Positions 26,273 through 35,711 are shown, numbered from the stretch's first letter. The stretch: DNA of 64,000 nucleotides from Lewinellaceae bacterium (GCA_016716135.1 JADJWX010000021.1:1-64000), one strand, 5' to 3'. Numbers and translations: made by a program. Notes: generated from the letters alone by a model not told the origin.

Positions 26273-27783
26273 TGACCATCAATTTGTCTATTCGTTATGC
26301 TCTGCTCACTGCGCTTATTTGCTGCGCATTGCCATTTGCTGCCACTGCGCAAAAAACCAAAAAAGAAAAAGTGGACTACACCTGCAAAGGCCTGCCAATC
26401 AAAGACCGCACGCGCATTGCCGTGGCTAAATTTTCAGTGACAGCATCTACCAATAACCGCGCCTTTGGCGACAACTTGTCGGCCATGCTGTCGAATACCC
26501 TGGTGGAAACCAATTGCTTCCGGGTGCTCGAAAGTTCAAAAAACCTGGAAGACCTTTCCAAAGAGATCGAACTGAACAATAACGGCTTGATCCAACAGGG
26601 CACCGGTGCACAGGCCGGTCAGATGCTGGGCGCCCAGTTGCTCATCTCCGGGGAGATCACCGAGTTCTCAGAGCGGGAGAGCGGTGGCGGTGGCGGCGGT
26701 TTGTTGGGTGGTGTGATTGGCGGTGTGGGGGTAATGCAAGCCCACGTGGGTTTTATCCTGAAAATCGTCAATCCGACTACCCGCGAGGTGGTGACCTCCA
26801 AATCGTTTGAACGCAAAGTCACCAAAATGGGCGCCATTGGCGGCGGTGTCATCAAAGGCATTCCGATTGGCGGACTGGGCTTCAAAAGCAAAGCGATGGC
26901 CGACGCCGTGGAAGAAGCCATCCTGGCATCCAGCGAATGGTTGGTAGCAGAAAAGCAACTCATTTTGGACGCCGTTGGCGATACGGGTAAACCCCAGGCT
27001 GCGGTATTTGGAAAAGGCAATTGCCCGGTTACCCAGTCGGGGCAGTCGCCCACGGTCATGGTGATCATCCCCGAAGTACACATCTCCCAGCGCATCCCCG
27101 ACCCGGCCGGCGAAACGGAGATCATCCGCAAATTGATCGAGGCCGGCTTCAAAGTGCTCGACCCCTCGGTGTACAACGCCATCCGGGAAAGCGCGCAGTT
27201 CAACGCCGCCAAGAACGACGCCAATGCCGCTTCGGCGCTTGGGAACCAATTCGGCGCCGACATCATCATCATCGGCGAGGCATTCAGCCAGTCGGCCGGT
27301 ACGGCTTCGGGCAACCTGCGCTCTTGCGCCGCCCGCGTGGAAGCGCGTGCCGTGCGCACCAGCAACGCGCAAATCTTGGGCGCCGACGGCAAACACGCCG
27401 GCGGGGTCGACATCACCGAACTTACTGCCGCCAAAATTGCCTTACGCAATGCCGGATCACTGATGGCCGATTACTTCCTGGAACAACTCTGCATGGCCCA
27501 AACTTCCGGCAACAGTGTTGTTGGAACAGGCGGCGGCGCGCACTCGGAAGTGCTGCTGGCCAATGTCAATTTTTCCAAACTGTCAAAAATTGAATCTGGC
27601 CTGAAAACCATGAAAGGCGTGCAATCCGTGCAAAAAAGTATGAACGGAAATACCGCAAAACTGGCCATCGAACACCACTGTTCGCTCGACGATATTGCCG
27701 CCGCGCTGAGTGAGGGCAAGACCGGGGTGCCGGTGGAAATTACAGGTTTTGAAAGCGGAAAACTGGAAGGGGTGGTGAAGTGA
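26272..27783 (+). CDS. CsgG/HfaB-family secreted protein
   Basis: 503 residues. The start at 26272 gives a signal peptide (MTINLSIRYALLTALICCAL ... ATAQ). The sequence RIAVAKFSVTASTNNRAFGDNLSAMLSNTLVETNCF (given in part), RVLESSKNLEDLSKE and GAQLLISGEITEFSE is the CsgG fold used in outer-membrane secretion channels. A glycine-rich segment (SGGGGGGLLGGVIGG) sits where CsgG proteins have transmembrane hairpins. A second, related domain follows (VMVIIPEVHISQRIPDPAGE ... GADIIIIGEAFSQ), and the C-terminal 80 residues resemble a small ferredoxin-like fold. It has no lipobox, unlike CsgG. Monocistronic; likely a cell-envelope assembly role. Confidence 0.75.
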   Translation: MTINLSIRYALLTALICCALPFAATAQKTKKEKVDYTCKGLPIKDRTRIAVAKFSVTASTNNRAFGDNLSAMLSNTLVETNCFRVLESSKNLEDLSKEIELNNNGLIQQGTGAQAGQMLGAQLLISGEITEFSERESGGGGGGLLGGVIGGVGVMQAHVGFILKIVNPTTREVVTSKSFERKVTKMGAIGGGVIKGIPIGGLGFKSKAMADAVEEAILASSEWLVAEKQLILDAVGDTGKPQAAVFGKGNCPVTQSGQSPTVMVIIPEVHISQRIPDPAGETEIIRKLIEAGFKVLDPSVYNAIRESAQFNAAKNDANAASALGNQFGADIIIIGEAFSQSAGTASGNLRSCAARVEARAVRTSNAQILGADGKHAGGVDITELTAAKIALRNAGSLMADYFLEQLCMAQTSGNSVVGTGGGAHSEVLLANVNFSKLSKIESGLKTMKGVQSVQKSMNGNTAKLAIEHHCSLDDIAAALSEGKTGVPVEITGFESGKLEGVVK

Positions 27784-27803
27784 TTGGGTAATTGTTCCGG
27801 AAA

Positions 27804-27841
27804 TAAAAAAACGCCCGGCAGCCAACTTCTGGCCGCCGGGC
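27804..27841 (-). terminator. Intrinsic terminator (tRNA array)
   Basis: GC-rich stem gcccggcagcca / tggccgccgggc (27813-27841). On the minus strand it is followed by a T-run (complement of the A-run at 27805-27811). It is oriented to end the tRNA transcript that runs leftward and may also stop the convergent CsgG-like gene. Confidence 0.75.
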
Positions 27842-27971
27842 AAACTTCCATTCTAAAATGCTTATTTTGAATCCACAGCGCAGCTTACCGGCGCTGTTTG
27901 CGATCGATTCGAGCGTTCGTCATCCCACCTTCAGCGGGACGCTCAGACCACCTGCACGAACGCTACTTTTG

Positions 27972-28044
27972 CGGGAGCGGAAGGGCTCGAACCCTCAACC
28001 TCCGGTTTTGGAGACCGGCGCTCTACCAGTTGAGCTACACTCCC
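27972..28044 (-). tRNA. tRNA-Trp(CCA)
   Basis: Acceptor GGGAGTG pairs with CGCTCCC. D arm GCTCAACTGGTAGAGC, anticodon arm CCGGT-CTCCAAA-ACCGG with anticodon CCA, T loop TTCGAGC. Discriminator G; the CCA end is not encoded. Last of four tandem tRNA genes. Confidence 0.95.
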
Positions 28045-28051
28045 GAATTGG

Positions 28052-28123
28052 CGGACCGGGCAGGGCTCGAACCTGCAACCTTCAGCTTAACAAACTGCGG
28101 CTCTGCCATTGAGCTACCAATCC
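28052..28123 (-). tRNA. tRNA-Asn(GTT)
   Basis: Acceptor GGATTGG pairs with CCGGTCC through two G-T pairs. Anticodon loop TTGTTAA gives anticodon GTT. T loop TTCGAGC, discriminator G, followed by an encoded CCA (complement of 28049-28051). Confidence 0.93.
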
Positions 28124-28128
28124 ATCAG

Positions 28129-28202
28129 GGCGTCTGCCGGGTCTCGAACCCGATTCTCCGCCGCCACAAGGCGGTATTCTTGCCCGGTAAACTACAGACA
28201 CC
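28129..28202 (-). tRNA. tRNA-His(GTG)
   Basis: Anticodon arm CCGCC-TTGTGGC-GGCGG gives GTG. Acceptor GTGTCTG pairs with CAGACGC, and the extra 5' G opposite C73 that marks histidine tRNAs is present. CCA not encoded. Confidence 0.94.
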
Positions 28203-28221
28203 ATCTACTTTAATCTGTTGG

Positions 28222-28293
28222 CGGTGACGACGGGATTCGAACCCGCAACCTTTGGTGCGACAGACCACTACGCTACCGTTGCGCTACGCCACC
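28222..28293 (-). tRNA. tRNA-Asp(GTC)
   Basis: Acceptor GGTGGCG pairs with CGTCACC, T arm GCGGG-TTCGAAT-CCCGT, anticodon loop CTGTCGC giving GTC. The D arm is short and the first anticodon-stem pair is a mismatch, so the score would be lower than its neighbours. CCA is encoded (complement of 28219-28221). First gene of the array. Confidence 0.85.
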
Positions 28294-28629
28294 GGAGGGA
28301 TTGGATAAACGAAAACAAACAGTCCTCGCGCTTTAGCAACGCAAAACGGCGTTTTCTTGAATAAAACTGTGGAAAATTAACCCTGCCGGGCAAGCCGAAA
28401 TCAGCGCCGGCAGCCGGCCGTTCGGTCAATGCTTGCGGTAAAACCGCATCCCGGAACACTGTCGCCAATCGCGCCGGCCGACATGCCCTGCAACACCAAA
28501 CGGGCTTGGCCATTGTCGGGAATAATTGTAGTTGCGTACCATGCGTATGTTGTGTTTGCGGGAGGATCAATCCGTTGACATCCTGTAAACCGGGACATGG
28601 AGCGATTAGTTCCTGCGGCAACAATTTTT
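28294..28629. other. Intergenic region upstream of the tRNA array
   Basis: 336 bp between the tRNA-Asp gene and the stop of the patatin-like gene. I see no convincing gene; short frames here have no family resemblance. It should hold the promoter of the tRNA operon. Confidence 0.45.
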
Positions 28630-30261
28630 TCAGGCATTGTCGGGTACCAGCTGCCGGAGCAACCATGCCGGCTCGGCATGGAACCGTGCAAAATCGGCTG
28701 CGCAATCTTGTTTTAGTTGTTCGATTTCAGGCTGAAGCTGATCGAATCGGGCTAAAAAACCGGCCGGCAATGCCGGGTCGCGTTCCCTTCGGATTTTTTC
28801 AATGTACTCCAGGATATTATGGCACATGGTGGCCTGGCCGGTAATTATCAATGCATGCAGCGTGTTGTTTCTTGAAGCGTCATCATCCGTCGGAAACCAC
28901 AAACTGGTTCCCATCTTGTTGGCGCTTTTTATTAGCGGGCTCAGTTGGTCGCCGGATTCACAGGGTACGGGGTTGTTCAAATCGTAGATGTAGTTGGTCA
29001 CCATGCGATACCGCCAGTGTTTGTTCCCGAACAGTAGTTTTTGATTCAACTCCCGGATACGTTTCATAAACACATCGCCCAGCCTGCCGAGGGCGGATAC
29101 CCGAACGCCAAGCAAGGCCACCACATATTTTAGTTTAACAACGCGCAGAATTTTGAAGTCTTCCAAAAATGAGGGCGACTCCTGCGACACGGTTTTTTTG
29201 ATGTAGCGGATAAATTTCCCGGTGAGCCACAAACCGGCCACCAGCCACAATCCGCAAATGGTTGCCAAAACAGCCGAACCGACCACCAGCCACTTGTTCG
29301 TGGCAAACCAGATCAGCCCGGCCAGCCCGGCAAGCAGAACCATGGCCAGGCGGTTGTAAAACAGCAGCGATACATTGAGCAGGATAGGGCTCTGGCCGGT
29401 TTCTTCCTTTGGAAAATGCACTTGTTTTGTCGTTACGTCCGAAACGATGAACGTACCCACATACGGCTCGCCGGTGTTATCATAAACACTTTTGTCGAGA
29501 TTCATCACGCCTTCAATGCCCTGGTTATCTACAATCCCGCCATCCATCAGCCGCAGTAGTTTTTTATCCTTTTCAGGCGTATCGCCTTTCCAGGCCAGGG
29601 CTAAAAGGCTGTTGTCGGATTTTTTGAAATCGTGCGGCATAATCAGCGGCTCAAAACCGCCGGGAAAACAACTGGACGCAGCTACAATATCGCCGAGCAG
29701 GATTTCCCGGGCTTCTTCAATGGAAATAGAGGCGTCGGCTTTGCCGTTCCCGATCAAGGCGCTTTTGCTGTTTCTTTTTTGAAAACGAAAGGCCAGTTGG
29801 TGCTCGATATCGGTGCTGTTAAACACAAATTCCGGAATTTGGGGATCGGTGGGGTCGAGCAGAAAACCAAAATTTTGACCCTCCAGCAACCGCGATTGGT
29901 ACACCTGTGCAAAGGAATTGATCAGGTTGCGCTGCTTGCCGGAATTTTCCCAGGCGCCGGGATTGTTCAAAACTTCGAGCGCATCCGGCAGCAAGGTGTC
30001 GGATTTGAGGAATTGGTACAACTCCCCAAAAAAGGTGGCGAAGGATTTTTCCTGCTTCAGGCAGAGCGCATATTTCACGCCCGTGATGGTGCCGCCGGAA
30101 ATGGTGGACAATACGGCCAGTTGGTCGAGCAGCGGCTTGTTTTGCCATCGGCAGTGGTTCAGGTAGGCCATGCTGCCCAGATGGAAGGCGGCTGCACGGT
30201 AGCCGCCGCCGGAAAGCGACAGGGCGATGTTTTGGAAAGGGAGGGCGCGCCGGTTTGCCAT
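28630..30261 (-). CDS. Patatin-like phospholipase with two membrane segments
   Basis: About 543 residues from MANRRALPFQNIALSLSGGG; the frame is open 18 codons upstream but this start gives the usual short lead to the oxyanion motif. SLSGGGYRAAAFHLG is the oxyanion loop, VLSTISGGTITGVKYAL holds the likely nucleophile Ser in an S-G-G-T context rather than the classical GxSxG, and RLMDGGIVDNQGIEG gives the catalytic Asp of the D-G-G motif. Two hydrophobic segments (LAMVLLAGLAGLIWF and VVGSAVLATICGLWLVAGLWL, residues about 325-375) sit after the catalytic core. Probably a membrane-bound acyl hydrolase; substrate unknown. Confidence 0.85.
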   Translation of the reverse strand: MANRRALPFQNIALSLSGGGYRAAAFHLGSMAYLNHCRWQNKPLLDQLAVLSTISGGTITGVKYALCLKQEKSFATFFGELYQFLKSDTLLPDALEVLNNPGAWENSGKQRNLINSFAQVYQSRLLEGQNFGFLLDPTDPQIPEFVFNSTDIEHQLAFRFQKRNSKSALIGNGKADASISIEEAREILLGDIVAASSCFPGGFEPLIMPHDFKKSDNSLLALAWKGDTPEKDKKLLRLMDGGIVDNQGIEGVMNLDKSVYDNTGEPYVGTFIVSDVTTKQVHFPKEETGQSPILLNVSLLFYNRLAMVLLAGLAGLIWFATNKWLVVGSAVLATICGLWLVAGLWLTGKFIRYIKKTVSQESPSFLEDFKILRVVKLKYVVALLGVRVSALGRLGDVFMKRIRELNQKLLFGNKHWRYRMVTNYIYDLNNPVPCESGDQLSPLIKSANKMGTSLWFPTDDDASRNNTLHALIITGQATMCHNILEYIEKIRRERDPALPAGFLARFDQLQPEIEQLKQDCAADFARFHAEPAWLLRQLVPDNA

Positions 30262-30416
30262 TTGGTTGTTTTTGCAACGTTTATAAATACAAATAACGAT
30301 CAAAAATATGCACAAAAACCAGTAATGTAATCCATTGGCACCAATTCAAATTTATCGGTGAATTATACTTCTTCGCCCTTTGTACTTTAGCCGCTTAAAA
30401 CAAAAAAACGCCTTTT

Positions 30417-30791
30417 ATGAAAAAATGCATCACCGTTACCCTGTTCCTGTTTTGCGGCCTGCTGCTGCTGCCGGCCTTTACTGCCGAAGGCGGCGGCAAA
30501 CTGAAAATCCCCAAAAAAGTGGACGCCGTTTTTCAGGCCAAATGCTACGGCTGCCACAACAACGAGTCGAAAAATAATCGCCCGAAAGACAAACTCAACT
30601 GGGACACCCTGCCCTCCCTCCCTGCCGACCAACAAGCAGAAAAACTGGCTGCCATTCAAAAAGTACTGGAAAAAGGCTCCATGCCGCCCGACCGTTTTTT
30701 GGAAAAACAACCGGATAAAAAACTGACCGACAAGGAAACCGCCAACATGAAAAAGTGGGCTGTGAAAATGGCAAAGCGGGTTTCGAAGTAG
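30417..30791 (+). CDS. Small exported haem-binding (c-type) protein
   Basis: 124 residues: signal peptide MKKCITVTLFLFCGLLLLPA, then KVDAVFQAKCYGCHNNESK with one CxxCH haem motif, and a downstream methionine (KGSMPPDRF) that could be the axial ligand. It matches the haem-binding domain proteins common in Bacteroidota. TACTTTAG at 30381-30388 is one base off the TAnnTTTG box. Likely a periplasmic electron carrier; its partner is not obvious from neighbours. Confidence 0.85.
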   Translation: MKKCITVTLFLFCGLLLLPAFTAEGGGKLKIPKKVDAVFQAKCYGCHNNESKNNRPKDKLNWDTLPSLPADQQAEKLAAIQKVLEKGSMPPDRFLEKQPDKKLTDKETANMKKWAVKMAKRVSK

Positions 30792-30798
30792 TTTTTTT

Positions 30799-30831
30799 AC
30801 TCGTCCTACGACTTCAAGTCGTAGGACGAGT
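30799..30831. repeat. Palindromic repeat, copy 1 of 3
   Basis: A palindrome with 16-bp arms, actcgtcctacgactt and its reverse complement, around a single central c. It begins 7 bases after the stop of the haem protein gene, behind a T-run. Near-identical copies are at 50836-50870 and 53576-53606. Confidence 0.85.
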
Positions 30832-30934
30832 AGTTGCGCTGCCGCCCAAACCGCCCGAACCGGTACCGGCGTGCAATGATTGGTAATATTTGTGGTAACC
30901 ATTTGGCTTTTAGCATTTCTCCCTTGCGCTTGTG

Positions 30935-31160
30935 CAGGTTCCTCGCTGCGCTCGGAATGACAATGCGTATTAAATAAAACAGGGAGGGGCGGTAAAACCC
31001 GGTAAAGCAACATTTCGTCGCCCCTTTCTTTTAGCCCAACCATAGTGGGATAGGCTGAGGCCAAAACTGGGGGGCGCGGCAATGTTCCCTTTTTCCAAAT
31101 CTTTCGCCCCCCGGATTCTAATAAGGTGGTCTTGTCATTCCGAGTGCAGCGAGGAACCTG
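30935..31160. repeat. Foldback element with 29-bp arms
   Basis: Arms 30935-30963 and 31132-31160 are reverse complements with one mismatch; the left arm begins caggttcctcgctgcgctc. The core ctcgctgcgctcg is shared with the foldback at 35329-35509. The 168 bp between the arms carry no gene. This fills most of the 430-bp gap between 30791 and 31221. Confidence 0.7.
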
Positions 31161-31220
31161 TCTGCTCGAAAAGGGGAATCCTAAATATAACTTGCCTTTG
31201 CACGCCGGTAGAGGTTCGGG

Positions 31221-34200
31221 TTACAACTTCCGAATCTTGATATTTTTATACCACACCGGGTCGCCGTGGTCCTGCAGGGCAATCTTTCCCTTGCGCGCCT
31301 TGCCAAAACCGGGCATGTCCCTGAACTTGCTTCCGGCAATCATTTTCGGCCACTCCGGCGAATTCATGTCGTATTCCACCAGTTTGCGATTGTTCAGCCA
31401 ATGCTCCACCTTGCCGTTTTTGCTCACCAGGCGCACGTGATTCCACTGGCCGGCGGGTTTCACCATTTCGTATTTGCAGGAGATGAGGTCGTACAGGTCG
31501 CCGGCGCGGTGCTTGATGATGCGGGCGTCGGGGTGGCAGGTATTGTCGAGCACCTGCATTTCGGGGCCGGTTTGCCAAACGTACTGGTATTTCGTGCTGT
31601 CTTCCACCACGTTGTAGATGATGCCGGAATTGCCGCAGGGCCCGATTTTCCAGTCCAGTTTTAATTCAAAATCCTGGTATTCTTCCATCGAAACGATGTC
31701 GCCGCCGTCGCGTTGCTGCCATGCGCCGCCGTCGAGGGCTTTTGTTTGCAGGTGAATGGCGTGGTCGTTGATGATCCAGGCTTTGCCCAGGGTGTTTTTG
31801 TTGTAGTTGCGCCATTTGTCGATGGTTTTTCCATCGAAGAGCAACTCCCAGCCTGCGGCTTTTTCCAGGTCGGTCAGTTCGTTATCGCCCACCTGCGGGA
31901 AAACCGGGTGTGCCGCCACGATGCCCGGGTTGTTTTCCGGAATGTTGTTCATGGTGTACCAGGCTTCGGTCGTCCAGATTTCATGGTCCAGCTCGCTCAG
32001 CGGCAAATCGTGCAGGCGTATATGCACCACGTTGCCGCGTTTGATGCCCGGAATTTCGAGGAACACTTTTTTCCGGTCGGCGCTCACTGTTGCCGAGGCG
32101 ACGGTCAGTTCCGTCTCGTCCATTTTCGGGCCGCCGTAATTGGATGTCGGTTGGTACCACCATTGTCTGACCGCATAATTTTCGGGTTCCCAGCCGTCGC
32201 CCTCGCGCAGTGGTTCGGTAAATTCAATTTCCAGGCCGTTCGTTTTGGCGCGCACGGCGAGCATTTCAAAGGTGGACTTGCCGTTGTGTTTCAGGCGTTG
32301 GAGGCCGTACCAGTTTTTGCCGGTCTGGCCCCAGTTGCCGGGGTTGCCGATCATGCCGACGTACAGCGCGCCGTCGGGGCCCCAGGCCAGGCGGTTGGTA
32401 CCACCTTCAAGGCCTTGCGCAAAGCGAAAGACGCAGCCCTGGTAGGCGCCGCTAACCTTTTCCATAAATACGCGTTGCAAACCGCCGTAGCACACATCGC
32501 CGTGCAACAACTGGTTTTTGTACGGCCCGTCGTTGATGACGATGGGTTGAGTGGGGGAGTTGCCGATCTCGTCTTGCGGCAACCACACCACGGGTGCTTG
32601 CACCGGCAAACCGGCCACGGCCTGGCTGTCGACGGCATAGGAATTGAAAAAGGCGCCGGGGGTTACGTGCAGGATTTTGGAGGAGGGCAGCCAGTCGCCC
32701 TGGTTATCGGCGACGAACAGTTCGTTGTCGGGGCCGATGCCGATGCCGTTGGGGGTGCGCAGGCCCCGGGCAATGAATTCGACGTGGCCGTCGGTGCGGT
32801 TAATTTGCACGACTTTGCCCCGGTCGGGGATTTGCGGGCGGGCGCTGGCGCCGCCGGGCAGGATGGCGATGGCCAGGGTGGCGTAGAAGTAGCCGTCTTT
32901 GTAGGCGAGGCCAAAGGCAAATTCGTGGAAATTGGCCGAAGTGCGCCAACTTTTGGCGACGCATTGGTACTCGTCGATAATTTCGTCGCCGTCGGTATCG
33001 ACCAGCCGGGTGAGTTCCTGCTTTTGCAAAACATAAATCGTGTCGTCGACAACCTTCAGGCCAAGCGGTTCGGCCAGGCCTTTGGCGATTTGTTTCACTT
33101 TAATTTTTTTTGGGTTTCCGCTTTCCACATTGCTCAGGATGTACACGCCGCCGGTGGGGTCCCAGGTGCTCACCACCATACGACCGTCGCTGAGAAAATC
33201 CAATCCGCCGATTTTTGGTAAAAATTCATCCGGGCGGGCCGGCGCAAGGTCGTAAGAAGGATGCACCGCTGTGAGCGGCAAACCATCGCCGGGGATGCCG
33301 GCCATCGCGCTGGTAAATACGGGCAGGCCCTGGTTGTCGGCGTTGGTTTGATGTGCGAAATTGGTGGGCGGGATTGTCTGCATGGTCGGGTCGCCCGAAC
33401 GGGCCCACTTCAATTGGACGGCCATGCCACCGCCGGCCTGGAAATAATCGAGGCGCAGGGCATGGTACCCGGCGCGCAGGGCCACTTCGGCATCCAACAT
33501 TTCCGTGCCGTGCCGGCCGTCGTTGTCGATCAGCAGCTGGCCGTCAAGGTAGAGCCGTGAGCCGTCGTCGGAGCCGAGGCGCAAGAGCACATTGTCGTCT
33601 TTTTCCAGGTACAAATACCCGGTAGCCTGCAGGGCCACATCGTTTTTATACGGGGTAAACTCGATCACACCCGCGTCGATGTTTGGCGCGAGCACCGTTT
33701 TTGCGGGGGGGGCGTTAAAGTTGATTTCATCCAGGCTGTTCGGGCTTTTTTGGAGTTTGAACAGTTTTCCGATCAGCCCTGGTCGCATGTCGCCGTCGTT
33801 GACGCCGCTATCGGCTGCCTTCCAGTTGCTCGCCGGGATAGATGCCGGATCGACCATGATGCCGCCGCCTTCGCCATCGTCTTCGCCTTCATCCAGGTCG
33901 AGAATGTAGCCGACGATTGTTTTGGCATCTTCCAATTGGAGGTCCGGATGGGCGCTCATGGCTGCAATGCCCCATGTTCCGGCGCCGCCGGCAATCACTT
34001 TTTGCGCCAGCGTTTCCACATTGGCGGGTGTGTTTTTGTAGCGTTCGGCAATTTGGACGTAGCCCGGCCCTACGGTTTGCATCCTTGGGTTGTGGCAGAT
34101 ACGGCAGTCGCTTTTTGCCATCAGCCGCTCACCCGGCGATACGACCGCTGCTTCGGCTGCTTCCGCGTTGTTCTGGAAAGGATTGGGGTAAAGCGGCGCC

Positions 34201-34922
34201 GGCACAAACATGGTGGTCAACTCCGTGGGTTTGGTCGCGTGGAGGGTGAGTTGGCCGTCAACTTCCAGGGCGTACACGCCTTCCAGGGCATGGTTGGGTT
34301 TGGTGCTGGTCGTTTCCCAGGTGCCGTTGGTTTCGATATTGGTCGGGTCTGCGATAGAGCCGGCGTTTGTGCGCAGGTAAACCATGGCATCGTCCGGTAC
34401 ATTTTCCACAACGAAAGTGCGGGAAAAACCGGCCTGCCGGTCGCGTTCCACAAATTCGGGCCGCTCATTGACGCGAATGCGCTGCCCGTCGGCCAATACC
34501 AGGTCGTACATAATTTCGGCCTGCCCGCCATCGAGGTAGCGGTGGCCTTTGTAATCGGTTTGCGGCTGTTCGGGCTTCCCGTTGCGCACCACCGTCCAGG
34601 GTTGGGGGTAGGCGTTTTCAAACCAGGCATTACCGACCGAAACGGGCTGCGGGCCATGCCGCATGGTGTACACCGCGCCGTCAAAATCGACCCCGCCGGC
34701 CCAGGCTTTGTACAATGCACAGTTTTCGGTGGAGTAGGCCACCCAGAGTTTGTCATTCAGCGCAAAGGTGATCATGCGCGGCTGCTTGTCGAGCACGGAG
34801 CGGAAAACCCAAGGGTCATTCGGGCGTTCGGGTGCCGGGGCGGCTGTTTGCCGGGCAGACCAGAAATACAGGCCAATGAGCAATACAGCCAGAATCAGGT
34901 AAAACGTGCGGGAACTGAGCAT
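31221..34922 (-). CDS. Large membrane-anchored protein: cytochrome c, PA14, beta-propeller and DUF1080
   Basis: 1233 residues from the start at 34922 (MLSSRTFYLILAVLLIGLYF, a membrane anchor or signal); the frame is open 31 codons further. Domains in order: an N-terminal beta-rich region; a c-type haem motif CRICHNP (about residue 270) with a possible Met ligand in IAAMSAHPDL; a PA14 domain (about 380-510: GYLYLEKDDNVLLRLGSDDG, LDGQLLIDNDG); a glucose/sorbosone dehydrogenase-like propeller (about 550-890: PNGIGIGPDNELFVADNQGDW); and a C-terminal DUF1080, the 3-keto-disaccharide hydrolase fold (about 1015-1233: GWELLFDGKTIDKWRNY). Suggests periplasmic carbohydrate oxidation or binding linked to electron transfer; the substrate is not evident. 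Confidence 0.85.
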   Translation of the reverse strand: MLSSRTFYLILAVLLIGLYFWSARQTAAPAPERPNDPWVFRSVLDKQPRMITFALNDKLWVAYSTENCALYKAWAGGVDFDGAVYTMRHGPQPVSVGNAWFENAYPQPWTVVRNGKPEQPQTDYKGHRYLDGGQAEIMYDLVLADGQRIRVNERPEFVERDRQAGFSRTFVVENVPDDAMVYLRTNAGSIADPTNIETNGTWETTSTKPNHALEGVYALEVDGQLTLHATKPTELTTMFVPAPLYPNPFQNNAEAAEAAVVSPGERLMAKSDCRICHNPRMQTVGPGYVQIAERYKNTPANVETLAQKVIAGGAGTWGIAAMSAHPDLQLEDAKTIVGYILDLDEGEDDGEGGGIMVDPASIPASNWKAADSGVNDGDMRPGLIGKLFKLQKSPNSLDEINFNAPPAKTVLAPNIDAGVIEFTPYKNDVALQATGYLYLEKDDNVLLRLGSDDGSRLYLDGQLLIDNDGRHGTEMLDAEVALRAGYHALRLDYFQAGGGMAVQLKWARSGDPTMQTIPPTNFAHQTNADNQGLPVFTSAMAGIPGDGLPLTAVHPSYDLAPARPDEFLPKIGGLDFLSDGRMVVSTWDPTGGVYILSNVESGNPKKIKVKQIAKGLAEPLGLKVVDDTIYVLQKQELTRLVDTDGDEIIDEYQCVAKSWRTSANFHEFAFGLAYKDGYFYATLAIAILPGGASARPQIPDRGKVVQINRTDGHVEFIARGLRTPNGIGIGPDNELFVADNQGDWLPSSKILHVTPGAFFNSYAVDSQAVAGLPVQAPVVWLPQDEIGNSPTQPIVINDGPYKNQLLHGDVCYGGLQRVFMEKVSGAYQGCVFRFAQGLEGGTNRLAWGPDGALYVGMIGNPGNWGQTGKNWYGLQRLKHNGKSTFEMLAVRAKTNGLEIEFTEPLREGDGWEPENYAVRQWWYQPTSNYGGPKMDETELTVASATVSADRKKVFLEIPGIKRGNVVHIRLHDLPLSELDHEIWTTEAWYTMNNIPENNPGIVAAHPVFPQVGDNELTDLEKAAGWELLFDGKTIDKWRNYNKNTLGKAWIINDHAIHLQTKALDGGAWQQRDGGDIVSMEEYQDFELKLDWKIGPCGNSGIIYNVVEDSTKYQYVWQTGPEMQVLDNTCHPDARIIKHRAGDLYDLISCKYEMVKPAGQWNHVRLVSKNGKVEHWLNNRKLVEYDMNSPEWPKMIAGSKFRDMPGFGKARKGKIALQDHGDPVWYKNIKIRKL

Positions 34923-35195
34923 GTGCTGACAGGGAGTTTTGTTTTGAAAAATGTGCCGGCCATGACTCGCGCCGGACAAGGCAAAAAGGGAATGTTCCTT
35001 TGAGTCAAAAGGCATTTTTTAGCTTTGATGTTAGATGTCGTATCATGAATTCCCGCCTGGCGGTTCGCGCACCGGTTTGTGGGCTGAAGGTTGCATTTGA
35101 AAAAGCGCACTACACCGTGGGGCCCCATTCGGGCAATTGATTCCACGGACGGACATTGCCCCGCGAACGGGATTGGGATTCCGTGCTATCAGCAC

Positions 35196-35580
35196 TTTTC
35201 ATGCAAATTGGGAATCCTACGGTTTGGGGCAAAGGCGGAATTTTAGAAAATGCGGATAATCGGTTTTACCATAGGTTAGGTATTTCCAGTATGGTCAAGT
35301 AATGGTTCTGCGGGGGGGGGGCTGGGGGTCGCTGCGCTCGACATGACAAAATCTATATGCAAATGAATTTATTATCAGATTTCTCCCTTCGGTCGAAATT
35401 TAGTCGGGGAAATGCCTGATCGCGATCAAATTTCGACCATAGGGAGAAATCTGATAAAATCTGATAAAATCTGGTTTTTAGGTATCGTCTGTCATGTCGA
35501 GCGCAGCGAGACATCTGAACGGATAACACACATTATCAGTTATTTATGTGAAGCCATCCAATTCCCAATTTGCATGAAAA
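35196..35580. repeat. Nested inverted-repeat (MITE-like) element
   Basis: Three nested pairs of arms share one centre. The outer pair, TTTTCATGCAAATTGGGAAT at 35196-35215 and its exact complement at 35561-35580, is 20 bp. The middle pair, 35329-35347 and 35491-35509, is 19 bp and perfect. The inner pair, 35372-35401 and 35428-35457, is 30 bp with 2 mismatches. A run of 10 Gs occurs near 35311-35320. No coding sequence inside. This accounts for most of the gap 34923-35711. Confidence 0.75.
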
Positions 35581-35617
35581 AATGATTGCGCCAGAAAGCC
35601 CCGCATCTGTAAACAGA

Positions 35618-35674
35618 CAAAAAAAGCCCGCCGGTATCCAGCAGTTTCCGTTGAAAACACTGGTCCCGGCGGGC
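35618..35674 (-). terminator. Intrinsic terminator of the haloperoxidase-like gene
   Basis: Stem gcccgccgg (35626-35634) / ccggcgggc (35666-35674) with a smaller hairpin in the loop. On the minus strand it is followed by a T-run (complement of 35619-35625). It lies 38 bp past the stop at 35712. Confidence 0.75.
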
Positions 35675-35711
35675 CAAAAGAACATCCAGTCTCTTTTTGC
35701 CTGAACAGGCC

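Noticed and set aside
28268..28705. A 145-codon minus-strand frame between the tRNAs and the patatin-like gene
   Set aside because: Overlaps tRNA-Asp and the patatin gene end, has no recognisable family or membrane pattern and poor coding character.
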